A model generated the notes under the pieces. The model did no database searches, was not told the origin of the DNA, and saw nothing but the letters and a program-made list of their open reading frames with translations. Positions 45,631-58,700 of a stretch of 64,000 nt of DNA are shown here, piece by piece. The stretch is taken from assembly GCA_033060915.1 (NCBI GenBank), contig CM065399.1, positions 13,851,001-13,915,000 on the forward strand, written 5' to 3'. Both the position numbers and the translations under genes were made by a program. This stretch comes from Euryodendron excelsum. Lineage: Eukaryota; Streptophyta; Magnoliopsida; Ericales; Pentaphylacaceae. Positions within the stretch are counted from its first letter, which is position 1, and each line of letters opens with the position of its first letter.

Positions 45631-48447
45631 TGCCCACTCACACTGGCAAAGGGAGGTGGTTGGAGAGGGGGCAATTGGCCCCTTGAATTTTTGGTAACAA
45701 TTGCTCCAGTTTTGCTAAAACCATAGGTTCCCTATTCATTTGGAGTTTTGAGTAATACCTTGATATAATCTCATAGGTATACAAAAGAACAAATAATCCT
45801 TAATTTCAGAAAAAAAATCACAATGTTTATCCTACATTTTTAATCCTAAGTTGTTGGTTGCAAGACAAGTTTTTACCTCTCTTAAAAAATCTCAATAAAA
45901 TCTCTCTTGCATGGTTTCTACAAAAATTGCACAACCTTCCAAGAATAGGCTGAATAGGATTATGCGTATATACATATACACGATTCATTTGTTCGTAACT
46001 TCATACAGAGAGGGACAAAAACAGACGAATAAGGAGGAGAAAGAAGAAGAGAAAAAAGAAAAACTATGCTTTAATTCATTCAGGCAATCAAATAGCAGAA
46101 AATAGGAAATAAAAATGAAAAGAGCAATAGAAAAGCATCACTTTATCAGATAGTAAAAATCAAATCATCCAAAATTCCTAGTTGTGAAAGGGTTTTTAGG
46201 TACAATTTCCTCAATTTTCACTCAATATTTATAAACTTCATTCATACTCTGCCATAGTACTAGTTCATGATTGCCCCTTTCAAGAAAAGTTTTGGCTTCA
46301 CCACTGCCTGCTTGAGTGCCCAACTGCCAGTTTGTTCTTAGATGAATGCTCTTCGCACTGGCTGCTCTGTGTTGCTTGCTCATATGACAAATTACTTTGA
46401 TGCAACCTTACAATTAACCTTATGACATTTAGAACATAAAATTAACCTCATGTAATACTATTGTTCGTGGATTGCCAATACAATAAACACTAACATAATG
46501 AATTCTAGTCAATTAAATATTGGAGCCTGTCCCTTTTCCCCAATATTATTCATTGCTTCATAAAAAAACTCTGCTTTTTCTTTGGGTCAAGTGATCTGTG
46601 TTGTAGTTTGTTGATTTCTGAAATTGATGCTCTAAAAGATATAGAATCACTACTCGATGCTTGTTCATATGTATACTTAATCAGTAGAAGCTTGTATATG
46701 TTTTTTGTTTCTTTAAATTGTTGTCACATTTTTTGTTCGGTGTGGAGAGGTGGTTTTATCTTATTTAGTTTGCTTAATTTTATTGCTTTTTGGAAAATTG
46801 CATTGTGAAATCTTATGTACATTCTACGGGAAAACACTTATCAAGAAATCGACCTTTAATAGATTCTAACCGCAAACGAGATTAAAATTGATTAATTCAA
46901 TAGGCGAATGGAAGCTGAAGTTGAATTATTAGCATCACAGTTATCTAATGCAAATATAATCTAAGCTCTCAAAAGTTTCTAATATTTCATCCATAAGTTC
47001 TTAAAAAATCTAAAAAGACTAGGCCACGTGGCAATCCCTATTCTACCATTCCAATTTCATGACTTTTTTTTTAAATATTTAATGGTATAAAAAGTTGAGT
47101 TCTAAAACATGATTGGTCAAAAAAAATTCCTTTCAAAGATTTGAAAAGAAAAATCTCAATCCTAAAATCTCTCTCCAAACCCTAAGATCTCTCTATTTAT
47201 TTGTTTAAAGTCACTTCCAAAAAATGCACGTTCCTTATGTCGTGCTAATAATCACCGCATAGGCTAAAGCTATGGGAATCCGACCCACAAGTTTTCTGTG
47301 TTAAATTAATAAATTTTCATGAAATTTCTAAGATCCCAAAATTTGAAATGACACTTAACTTATAAGTTAGTCTAAAAAATTCTTTTTATGTATTTCATAG
47401 ACTAAAAATCAAATAATGATTTCTAGAACATTTATTGAGCTCTACAAATTCTGTGAAGTCTCAAATGCTCTCTATGCCTTTTCTAATTTTTTAAAAATCT
47501 CAATCACAAATCGTTCAAATTGTTCATTCAAAATTGACACAAAGTTATGCATATTTATAGACTAAAATTAGGTAACAAAGTTTTTTAATGATTATTGAAT
47601 TTTTACAAATTTCGTGCGGAGAGAAACTGCATTTAAGGGCAAAATTGAGAATATACGTTTTTTTGATGGCTTGTACGCATAGTTATCAAAATCGAATCAA
47701 AAAGACCGGTTCAATCAGTTGAACCAAAAATTGGATCTTGAACCGGAATAATTTAATTAATTTACTAGAAATGTAGATGAACCGTGAACCGAATGAATAG
47801 GCCAGTATTTAAAAAATCAGTGAATCAATTGGTATATAGTGAACTGGTTGATTTTTCAAAAAAGTCAAAATGGCACAAATTAATTATGATTTAAAATTAT
47901 TTGTTTTTTTTTTATAAACATCTCTTTTGGTCTTTTGATAAAAAAAATAGAATAAAAAAAGTAAAACTTTTAAACTAAAACCCAAAAAAGGAAAAAGAGA
48001 AACAAAAAAAGGAGGAGGTAAAAAAAGGACGAGCCAAATAATGTACATTTCTCTCTTTTTTTTACTTTGTGTTATTTTCTCTTTTTAAAATTTTTCTATA
48101 TGCTTTTAAAATTATGATTAGTTCTAGCGATATATGTATTATAAAAGAGTAATTAAAATGTAGAAACTACAAACTAAAACCAAAAATAAAAAAAATAAAG
48201 ATGAGAAACACGAGGGTATGGAAGAAAAAAGATCAACTAAATAATGCATTTTATTGTATAGTTTTATGCCATTTCTTTTAAAAATAAAAATACTAGTTAG
48301 AATTAGATTAAAAAATATTAAATTGGGAAGAAAAAGAAGTCATCTTGAATTATTTTACACTTTCTCTTATAAGTATTTATTTTTTTGTATTTTTTGAGTT
48401 ATTGTATAAAAGCGAGTATCATTCAACTCAATAATAATTTTTTACCT

Positions 48448-48493
<46 letters not shown>

Positions 48494-49080
48494 TAATTGA
48501 ATTGCATTTAAACCAGTGTCTTAACATGTTCCATTCTAATGATTGTGCTTATAAGGGCAAAATTGCAGTTTTGTTTGATTAATTCAAGTAAAAAGACGAT
48601 ATTTTTAAGGGTCCATTAAGACATGAGATATTCTTCAATTTCTCAAATATCAAAATCTCACTTGTTTCGTGGGACAAAAGGGTTAGGATTAGACAACGCG
48701 ATCCAGTCCTTCCCTGTCCTATTTATGGTGGTACGAAAGTGGGCTCACTCTGATAAGTAACTTAAATAGGAGCTTATATTTTGCATACACTAGGTTAAAA
48801 TTTTAGAGACGGGATCTAAGTAACACGTCGTCAGGTGCGTGTGTGACTGCACGAGCGCGAAAGCGTTAATTTAAAAAAAATTAAATTGAGAGTGCTTTTT
48901 ATATTTCTATATTGAAATATAAAAATATTTTTATATTATATATAAATAAAATTATGTATTTTATATTCATCATTTGTATCTCTTCCATTTATGTACAATA
49001 ATATTTTATATTATATTTCTTTTATGTATTTGGCAAATAATTGTATAAGATATAAAAGATTTATAAAAAACTATTAAAAA
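45631..49080. other. AT-rich spacer, no gene seen
   Basis: No frame with a recognisable domain. At 47675-47870 a patch with repeated GACCGGTTCAATC, GAACCGG and GAACCGTGAACCG words looks like a decayed dispersed repeat. Confidence 0.5.
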
Positions 49081-51249
49081 ATAAATCAAAGGTGTGGCCT
49101 AGTGAAATCACATATGTAGTAAGTAGCAGTAAACCCATGTTATACACGAAGTGAAAATAATATATATTAAATGTAAATATTTTATGTAAATAAATTATTA
49201 ATTTATACACTAATAATACGGTTAAACTAAATTATAATATTTAATATAGTATTAAAATAAAAGATTAATTGTAATAAAAAGTCCTTAACTTGCAATAAGA
49301 AACTAAACTTTTGTTGTGAAAGTTCAAATTTTTTTTTTTTACCTTACAGTCTTGCTAAGGGACTACACTGATCAAGTGTATACATTATACATATTAGATG
49401 ATTTTATTTAATTAATACATTTAATAATGCACATATAGCTACTTAAAATTGATAATTACATTAGAAAAAGAATTTAAAATTTTAAGTTAGTGAGATTTAA
49501 TTTAACTAGATTACTTCAATTTCATTAAATATTTACTAATTATGAATAGAAAGTAAATTTTTTTTTTATATTTTATGGTTAGATCAATACTATTATGAGA
49601 TATATAATATTATTATTTAAAATTTGAAAAAGTTCACCTGACAAACAATTGCTATATAATATATAGTATTGATAGATTTGTCATTCCAAACAAAATTAAA
49701 GGGATTTGAATATAAAATTTTATAGTTTTGAATTAAATGAAGGAATTTCTAAAATTATAAAGGAAAGAACCTAAGAAAATTTAAAAATAAGAATACTAAT
49801 ATTTTGAATCTTATGTACAATTTTTCAAAATAAGATAAATTTTAGTAGAATTTTATTAATCATGAAAAAAGTAATTTTTTTTTAATATTTTATGATTAAA
49901 CCTACACTATTATAACATATTTAATATTAGTAATTTCAAATTTTAAAAGACTAAGAATATTATATTGGGTCTTTCAATCTTAAAAAACATTAAAGACCCA
50001 ACAAAATATTGCTAGAAAGATAACGACAAATGGATATTATGTTAGTCTGAATAACATAATAATATTTCAATACTTATTTAAAGTAATAAGTGTTATGTTA
50101 ATATTACCAAATATCTAATAGTTTGAATTTTGAAAGAAATATAAGATTTAAAGAAAGTATGGTAGAATTATATTTTTTTTTAACTAATCAAATCGTAACA
50201 ATGTTATTCTAATTTTATCAAAAATTTAATTTTTAAAAATTTTAAGAGAGTGACTTTAGAAAATGTAATAGAAATTAAAGGTCCATTTATATGTTATATC
50301 TAATTATATTAGTGAGAATTTTTAAGCTAACCAATTAAATTGTAATATGTGATATTTTACTATTATAAAAAATAAAAATTTTATAAAAATTAAATTGAGG
50401 GTTTAAAATTTTAAGATTTCATAACCTATTGTTATAATATATAATATAAATTAATTTGTTAGAATCAAAGGTGTGGCCTAGTGGATGATTGGCTGCGAAT
50501 TCCATTTCGATCTACTGATTCGTGATCTAGTGTGGGTCCGCCACCTGAGATGGCAAATTATGTGACTTGGGGCAGGATTACATTTACAGAAAATATCTAT
50601 TGAAGCCCAAAGAAGCGAAGGTGATATTTTATTTTCCTAGTTCTCTTTTTTATTTTTTTGCTAAGGGAGGCACAAAACAACCCAATGAATCAAGAATCAA
50701 ACCAACATGACGTCTATGAGTGGGTTTAGTTTAGGTCTATAAAGCATCTGGGTCAATTCAGGTGGCTTGAATTGGATCTTAGAAAATGTTAAAATTATAA
50801 ATTCAAGGAAAAAACTACCTATCAGTTGGCGCCTCCCAGCAAGTGCGGGTGTGGGTAGCAAACTATAAATTTAATTTAATTATCAAGTTAGCATTCTTGA
50901 AACTCAAATCCATTAAGGATCAATCCAACTCGAGCTGATATGAGGATTGATCTAAGACCCGGTCCAATATAAATCATTATGTTGTATAAAGCGTTAGTTT
51001 TTAACTTTTTTTGAGAAATTAAAATTTCTAAATTGAGTTTAATTTTTATAATGTTTAAGTGAATAAACCAAGATCTACATAATAAATAATACGAACCAAT
51101 TCAATCCAAACTGAATCATGAAATCGACTCAAAATGAACTATTAAAACTACTCAAACAATGCAAACCACTTAAATCAGTTGTGAAATAGATCAAAATCGA
51201 TTCGATTTTGAGTTTGACAAAAACGAAAGCAACCCTAGTCTTAGGCACG
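49081..51249. other. AT-rich spacer with SINE-like fragments
   Basis: AATCAAAGGTGTGGCCTAGTG occurs near 49084 and again near 50463. TGGCCTAGTGG in the second copy fits the Pol III A-box consensus TRGCNNARYGG. No good B box (GGTTCRANNCC) follows, so a tRNA-derived SINE is only a suggestion. No protein gene seen. Confidence 0.35.
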
Positions 51250-52003
51250 TAGGCATATCAATTGGGCCAGTCCGGGTCGAGGCCCATAGGACTCGGGTTG
51301 AGCTTTGCAGGTTTCTGTTAAATTTTAAATCAGGCCGGGCTGGGTTAAAATTGAAAATGATAGGCCCAAGCCCAACCCATGGCCGTAAGGGCAGGCTCGG
51401 GTCTTGGACTTGGATTTTGGACTTAGGCTTTTGGGCAGACTTGATTATTTTTTTTTCAAATTTAGTTTTTTAAATTAGTAAATAATTTATAAATTAATAA
51501 TTAATAAGTAGTAATCACTAATGGTTAAAACTAAATTAGAGAGTTAGTTAATTTATAAAAATCATACAAACAAATATAAATGACTAAACTTATAAAGTAT
51601 TGATTGATGTGAGCTTATATAAACTATTGAATATATAAGACATACATTTTTAATTAGTAATTGATAATCAATAATGATTCAACTAAATTAGAGACTGAGT
51701 TAAACTTATAAAGATTATACAAAAATATATAAATAATTAAAAAATTAAACTCATAAATTATTAATTAATGTAAATCTATATAAACTATTAATTTTATAAA
51801 AATACACTATTGCTTATAAATTTATAATTTGGGCAGACTTAGAGTCGGGCTTTTTGGGCAGATCGATAGGCCGGACTCGAAATTATCAAAGGTAAGGTTT
51901 AGGCCCGCTTATAAGTGGGTCAAGCTTGGGCCAATCTAGATCCAAGTCGAGCTCGGGTCAAGCTCGGACTGCCTATGAATCTTGGGTCAAATTTACATCC
52001 CTA
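51250..52003. mobile_element. hAT-like non-autonomous element (754 bp)
   Basis: The ends TAGGCATATCAATT and (complement of the right end) TAGGGATGTAAATT form imperfect inverted repeats beginning TAGG. Flanking octamers TAGGCACG (51242-51249) and TAGGCGCG (52004-52011) match at seven of eight bases, as for hAT elements. The interior has GGGCCGG/GGGTCGGGCTTGGGC-like blocks at both ends and an AT-rich centre, with no coding capacity. Confidence 0.72.
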
Positions 52004-52590
52004 TAGGCGCGCCCCTTATTTTTGCAATTTACCTTTTCGTAAAAATGGAAAGAAAAAAGAATACTATACTGTAGGTGGAATTTTTAAGAAAGTCTAGTTA
52101 AACTCTTTAAATCAAATTGATGAGCACAAATAATTTGCAAGAGAAGAAAATAATGAGAATGTCTTTACCCTCTTTAGACCGAAGGCACTCCGATGATTAA
52201 GTTAACAAGCTTAATCACAATAAATCGAATAAAAATTGAAAAGTTAGAATTCAAGTGAACATATCTTACACCTTAATGCCTTAATCCTATAGGAAATTGG
52301 ATTCTGTCTTCTTCTAAAAGTTAATCTTTTTTGAATAACTGCTTAGTGTCCTAATTTTTTTTAGAATAAATTTACATATACTTCACTGACTCAGTCTTTA
52401 TTGAATCTGGACTAAATTTATCATGATTGGAGCTTTCATTTGGGTGTTGTTAACTTGAATCTTTTTTGATCCAAGTTGACAATATATCTTTAAACGGACA
52501 TGGTACAATAATTTTAAACCTTATTATTTTGACTTGCATGTACTAAAATCAACAACAAGAAAAAAAAGAAAAAGAGAAAGGAAAAGAGAG
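52004..52590. other. Upstream region of the RABA5-like gene
   Basis: AT-rich intergenic sequence with no gene. It ends in an A/G-rich tract (52556-52590) just before the TATA-like box. Confidence 0.5.
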
Positions 52591-52595
52591 CACGA

Positions 52596-52601
52596 TATAT
52601 A
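52596..52601 (+). promoter_or_regulatory. Putative TATA box of the RABA5-like gene
   Basis: CGATATATAGCG lies about 200 bp before the start codon, which would give a 5' UTR of about 170 nt. The position is plausible but other AT-rich words are nearby. Confidence 0.5.
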
Positions 52602-52711
52602 GCGCGTGAGGAAGCATCATTATATCACGGAAGCCCGGGTCCACTAATAACGCAGTTGTGTCTGTCAGCCAGCCTTTTCTCCTACTTTCTCAACGTGCCG
52701 TTCAGCCCCCA

Positions 52712-52797
52712 TCTCTCTCTCTCTCTCTCTCTGTGCCAAATCAAGAGCACCAGTCCCCCAAATCTAGAGCTCAGAGCCAGTTTCTCTCTCTCTCTGG
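52712..52797 (+). repeat. CT-rich 5' UTR tracts
   Basis: A (TC)n run at 52712-52732 and a second at 52782-52795 directly precede the ATG. Such CT tracts are common in plant 5' leaders. Confidence 0.75.
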
Positions 52798-55700
52798 ATG
52801 GATTCTGATGACGAAGGAGAGGAGTACCTCTTCAAGGTTGTGATAATCGGGGACTCAGCAGTGGGCAAGTCCAACCTTTTGTCGCGGTACGCCCGAAACG
52901 AGTTCAACCCGCACTCCAAGGCCACGATCGGGGTAGAGTTTCAGACCCAGAGCATGGACATTGATGGGAAGGAGGTCAAGGCCCAGATTTGGGACACTGC
53001 CGGCCAGGAACGCTTCCGCGCCGTCACCTCCGCATATTACCGCGGCGCCGTAGGGGCGCTCATCGTCTACGACATCAGCCGCCGCACCACCTTCGAGAGC
53101 GTCGGCCGATGGCTTGATGAGCTCAAAAGTAAGTGCTTCTTAGTGGGTTATTGTTTGATTTCAGTGAATGATAATTGGTTAAGTTGCTGAAAAAGTGCAG
53201 GAAAAAGGAAATAACGGGAAATTGAATTTTGGGTTCGATGTTTTGTGTTCCATGAATCCAAAGTTCAACCCAAATTTAGCAGAATAAGTTTTACGTTTTA
53301 TTAGCCTGTTGAATTGCTTGAGATATAGTGATTTAGTACATTATGTGAGCAGCTAAACGTATAATCATCGTTATTTGGTTTGATTTTTAAAGTAAATATG
53401 TGGAAGCTATATGGAAGCAGTTGTATATGAGTTGATAGGATCGGTATTATTTGAAATTTCCTTTTAATGTGGTGTCCTATTCTTCAGTTGTTTTGTAATG
53501 GGATAATTTGGAGTTCTGTTTTAATGTTGGGACATTGATTGGGTCGTTTTGATATTTGGGTTTATTGGTTCTTTGTTTGATAATGGATTGTTTTTGTGCT
53601 TAGTGTAAATAGATCTGGACTTATTTTTGGATTCTTAGGGCAATTGTGGTTGGCCCCGACATTAAGGCTATGTTTGGTACAAAGGAATAGAATTGCCATT
53701 CGTACTTTCATTTCCATTCCCTTATTTGGTATCACTATTTAAGGGTGGAATGACCATTTTCACGGAATGACCATTCCCACATGGAAGACCATAAAACAAA
53801 ATTTGGTCAGATTTTTGTTGTCAAATTTCTTTTAAAAAAAATAAAACATGTTTGGTAATTATTTTTTTAATTTTAAAAATTAAAAATTAAAAAAAATAAA
53901 ATGTTAAAAATTTCTACCATCACCATTACCGCCACTACTAACCACTACCACCATCCACCGTCGGTCACAATCATCCGTCATTTACCACTACCACTACCCC
54001 TTATCGCCACCACTCACCATTAGCCACTGCTGCCACCGCCCCCCACGGCCACCACCCACCATCACCCACCACCACCGCCCTACCTCTGCTTCCACCACTG
54101 CTCGCCGCTCACTGCCGCCACCACCATCACAAATGGTTAATGATATTTAATAAATAAAATATAATACCTTCAATATTTTTTATATGACATAATATTGAAT
54201 TTTCATTTTGTACATTAAAATTTCATTCAATTTCATTCTAGCGTTGCTCATTGGTTTTACCAAACAAGGAAATGAGAATGACTATTATATTCCATTCCAT
54301 TCTATTATCATTTTCATTCCTTTTCATTCCCTTGTACCAAACATAGCCCAAGGGAAAAATGAAAAACCCATATGGCTGGCCCCGACAAAAAGGGAAAAAT
54401 GAAAACCCAAAAAAGTATTGCTGATATGATTACTATTGCCTTTTCTTTCTTGAATGTGTTGGGCTAAAAGTACTCTTGGAGGGAGATATGATTTTCAATC
54501 ATTACCTCTTGAATCCCAACCAAATCCCAATGCTACTAAAGTACTGGATTAGAGATATCACTATTGTTAAATGATAATTATAATCGTAGTTATTATCTTT
54601 TTTGGTATTTTGTAACTTGATACAATGCGGTTGTTTTCCTGCATCTCCCAAACTTTCTGCCCAGTATTTACTGCTTCACTCATTTCTTCAGAGAAGCTAT
54701 GGAAGTTTGTAATGTGCTGACAGCCTATTTTCCAGTACTGTTCTCAGTTACATGTGAAACTGAAACCTGAAATTGTTCTCGTAGGATATTTCTGTCGAGT
54801 TAATTTGGTTGCCCATGTGGATATGCCAACATTAATGGGTTCTAGAAGAATATATTGAAAATCTTGTTACATAGCATTTTTTTGTACAGTATTGAGACCT
54901 CATCATTTTCAATATTTTTTCTTCTCAATATGAGCTGACTAATTCCAAATGCTTTTGCTGAAGATTTGAGTTTCTTCCCTAGTTGAGTATAGGGGTTGTT
55001 TTGCCTGGCACATGTTATGAGATCCAGTTGGTTGGGTACTGCGTGATGGAGTTTGAGATAATCTGACAGGTTTCTTCAATGGATATTTCTGTAAATTCCA
55101 TTTGATATAGAAGATTTGTGCTCTGTGGTGTACTTTATATGATGTTTTTCATTCATTGTCACATCTCAAGTGTCCTCTCCTAGTTACGGTGTCTAGGAAA
55201 TTAGAGTAGTTTCTTAAATTTCATTTGCACAGTGGTTGGCTTCTCCAGTTGCAACTTGAAGTCATTGCCTGCAAATTAGTTAAAAATATTGTGTGCTTTT
55301 ACTCAATGGTTGGAAAACTTGTACATGTTTACTCTTGTTAGAGTTTCATAGGTTTCAAAAATGGTTTTTATGTAGTTGATAAGTTGTAGTAGCAGTTTTC
55401 TTTGGCTTCCGGAATGGTTGAGCTCTCTTAGTTTATTGACCGTGAAAATATATAGTACCATTATTTTTTTTTTGTCATAGGACAATTAATCTATTAATGC
55501 ATATTGAAGATGTGTTTTGTTAACTGAAGTCTTCAGGGGTTAATAAAAATCATCTTATTAGATAGCATTGTTGTCTAGGTGCAGTTTCGAAACTTTTAAA
55601 CACAAGCATCTCCAGATGCATCAATGCTGGAACCAACTGCTTGCTGCTGATCCTGAAAGACACTGGAAATTCACCAATACAATTACCAAACCCATTATTA

Positions 55701-58700
55701 GCTAGTGGGGTCTCTTGCAATAGAAATATAGTTGAGGGATGCTTAACACTAAAAGTGATTAGTAATACTTGTGTATACGAATTACTTTCTGAAATGTGAT
55801 GTAGTAACCCAAACTACAATGTTTCATGGAATTGGTTCTCTTTAAGCAAGATACTTCCTTTGCAATTGGTTGAATAATTTTTGTACCAAGTTTATCTCTA
55901 ATTGAAATGTAAAATAAACAAACAAAAAAGAGAAGATAGAAAAGATATGATATATCATGCTAGTGATTAACCCATAAGTAAAGGCATTCAGCATAGAACA
56001 ATCTGTAATTGAAGATTATTAAGGACAACATGTAAGGACATATCTAAGCTCAAATCCAGTTTCAACCTTAGTTACGAACACAGATTACTCTTCTGCTTCC
56101 CCTTTTATGTTATTATGAGAAGTTTTACCATTATGTATGAGGTCTGCACATGGCAAACTTCATCCATTATCTAAAGGACGTAGCAGTACCCTTTTGATAT
56201 ATCCAGGTAAGGTGAGGTTTCTAAAATGAGAAAGATCGTAATTTTTTTGTTTGCAAATTAGGAAGGAAGAGAAATAAAAGGAGAGCAAATTAAGAAGAAT
56301 TCTATGAAGAAATAACCTTCATATGATGATAGGATTACCAAAAAAAATACTGAATTGAGAAAAATTCTTAAAAGAAATAACATTTGGTTCAAAGTGCATG
56401 AGATTATCTGGAGGATGGTAAAAGTCTAAAAGATATATGAGAACAAGATGGGAACATAAGAGGAGAAGATAAGAAAAATGGGTGGAGAATGAGAGAGATT
56501 TCTTCAAAGTGTATTTGTTTTTGGGCTTTATTTGTTCTATTCTAGTTAGCCTTGTTTATTGGCTTTATAAAACCATGAAAGACAAGTTAGTCATTCGAAA
56601 GCTTGGGTATTAGCTTATTTTGACTAACATCCTATTCCTAGAGCCACCAACTAGGGCTACAAATGAGTGGATGACTGGGCCCAATCAAGTTATATCAATT
56701 GAATGAGTTTGATGACTGGGCTTATGCTTAGCTCTTCAACTTATTGAGCAGGCTGTCTGCTGAGCCAAGCTTGAGCCGGTCATGAACAGTTTTGTACATT
56801 TGTAGCCTATTACTGAGACTAATGCTTGTGCAAGTATGAAATGTTAGCGAGGTTTCACAAAATCTCGTTATTTCCCTCAAAACAACAAAAAATTAAGTAT
56901 GAAGTGTTGGCAAGGTTTCACAAAATCTCGTTATTTCCCTCAAACAACTAAAAGTAATTAATAGATGTGACAAGTTTGAAGTCTGGGCTTATGTTTAGCT
57001 CTTCAACTTATCGAGCAGGCTGTCTGCTGAGCCAAGCTTGAGCCGTTCATGAACAGTTTTGTTCATTTGTAGCCATACTTCTGAGACTAATGCTTGTGTA
57101 AGTATGAAATGTTAGCAAGGTTTCACAAAAATCTCATTATATCCCTCAAACTACTAGTAATAATAAATGGAGGACACATCACATCCTTGTAGTCATATAT
57201 GCATCAAAAGAATCACATTAATCCCTTATTTGAAAAGGAAACTTGACATGGACTTCATAATTCTTGTTAGGAGTGAAGAGATATGTGTGTTGTTGCGCAA
57301 ATATCTTCAAGCATCTTTGAATTTGAAGCCATCTTCTATACCTTTCCATATCATGTAATGATAATCTAGACATTGTTATTGGATTCTAGGTAGCAAGACC
57401 ACTTGCTTTAATATGAAAACTTTTGTGGCCTTCTCTGCTTTGTAAGTGGGATTCCTTCTTTTTAGATATTGTTGCGGAGTAAAGAGACTTTTTATATTTA
57501 TTATACCTTGGGCATCAAGGAAACTAGTCTAAAAAGTGGTAGGAAAAGTTAGTCATGTGTGACAGCTTTAGGGAACTTAGAATACTACCTAAAGTTAGGT
57601 CTGTGGTGGGTTTTGGTTATAGAAAATCTCTAGATTAAGGGTTCTAATACATAGAAGAAGAATTTGAGGGTTTGTAGGAGCAAGGATCAAAATTTCGTTT
57701 CGAGAGGTCGTTTCGGTTGGCTTAGAAACGGAAACGTTTCGGAAATATTTCGGAAATGTTTTGGAATGTTTCGGAAACATTTCTACTGTGAGAAATATTA
57801 AAATAGTAAAATACAATCTTTTGTATAAAAATTATACACCTTTTATAAAAATTTTAAATTCGGGTTAATACAACTTATTGTTTAGGCATATAGCATTGTG
57901 TTTTGGTACATTTTTCTATATTTCAGTGTGTTTTGATTGTAATAATAGTGTTTCGTTATTCCACTAGTGTTTCGTTTCGGTCCCTTAGGAAACGGAAATG
58001 TTTCGGCCGTTTCGGTGGAAACAAATGGAAATTTTGTTCCTTGTGTAGGAGGGAAGAGGCTGAAATTGCATTGATTTTAAAAGTTGTAGGCTGCTAGATA
58101 TCTGGAGGAAAGTGAGAAAGTTACTGAAATTATTTGGACAATAATTATTTCAAATAAGATTTGGCGTAACCAAAAGCCACTGACTATGGGAAACTAAGAA
58201 ACTTTGAGCTATTGATTTATAGTTTACTAGACTTCTCCAAAATCTATTGGACTATGGCTCACAAATAAAGTACTTAGAAACTGACCCAAAACATTTTAAA
58301 CCTAATAAAACCCAACTATAATGACCCAGTAACATAAATTTACCCAAAAAGACAAAGCAACCCATGCTATATTCCATGTCCAGCAAATTGGAAAATTACC
58401 TAACTATCCTTGGCTACTAAAACTTAAGATGTTATAATAAATAGGTACAACAGCATACTACTGTAAATCAAACAAAAAATTATGACTCCAATTAAACCTA
58501 AAGATTATTAAACAATGGCCGAGGTATTCTTCATGTGAAGCTCTCAATTTGCCCTAGTTTTTCTTTGCATGATTTTATTAGTTATTTGTAGGTATTTGAG
58601 CATATATGCATTTAACAAGCAAATTTTGGATTTGAGTCTATGCATTGCTCCTTTTCTCATTTTACTATAAGTACCAATAAGAGTGTGTTCAAATACTATG

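Noticed and set aside
52658..52843. Frame overlapping the Rab start in another phase
   Set aside because: It begins at GTG, reads through the CT-rich leader as Ser/Leu repeats and has no homology. It is not a convincing upstream ORF.
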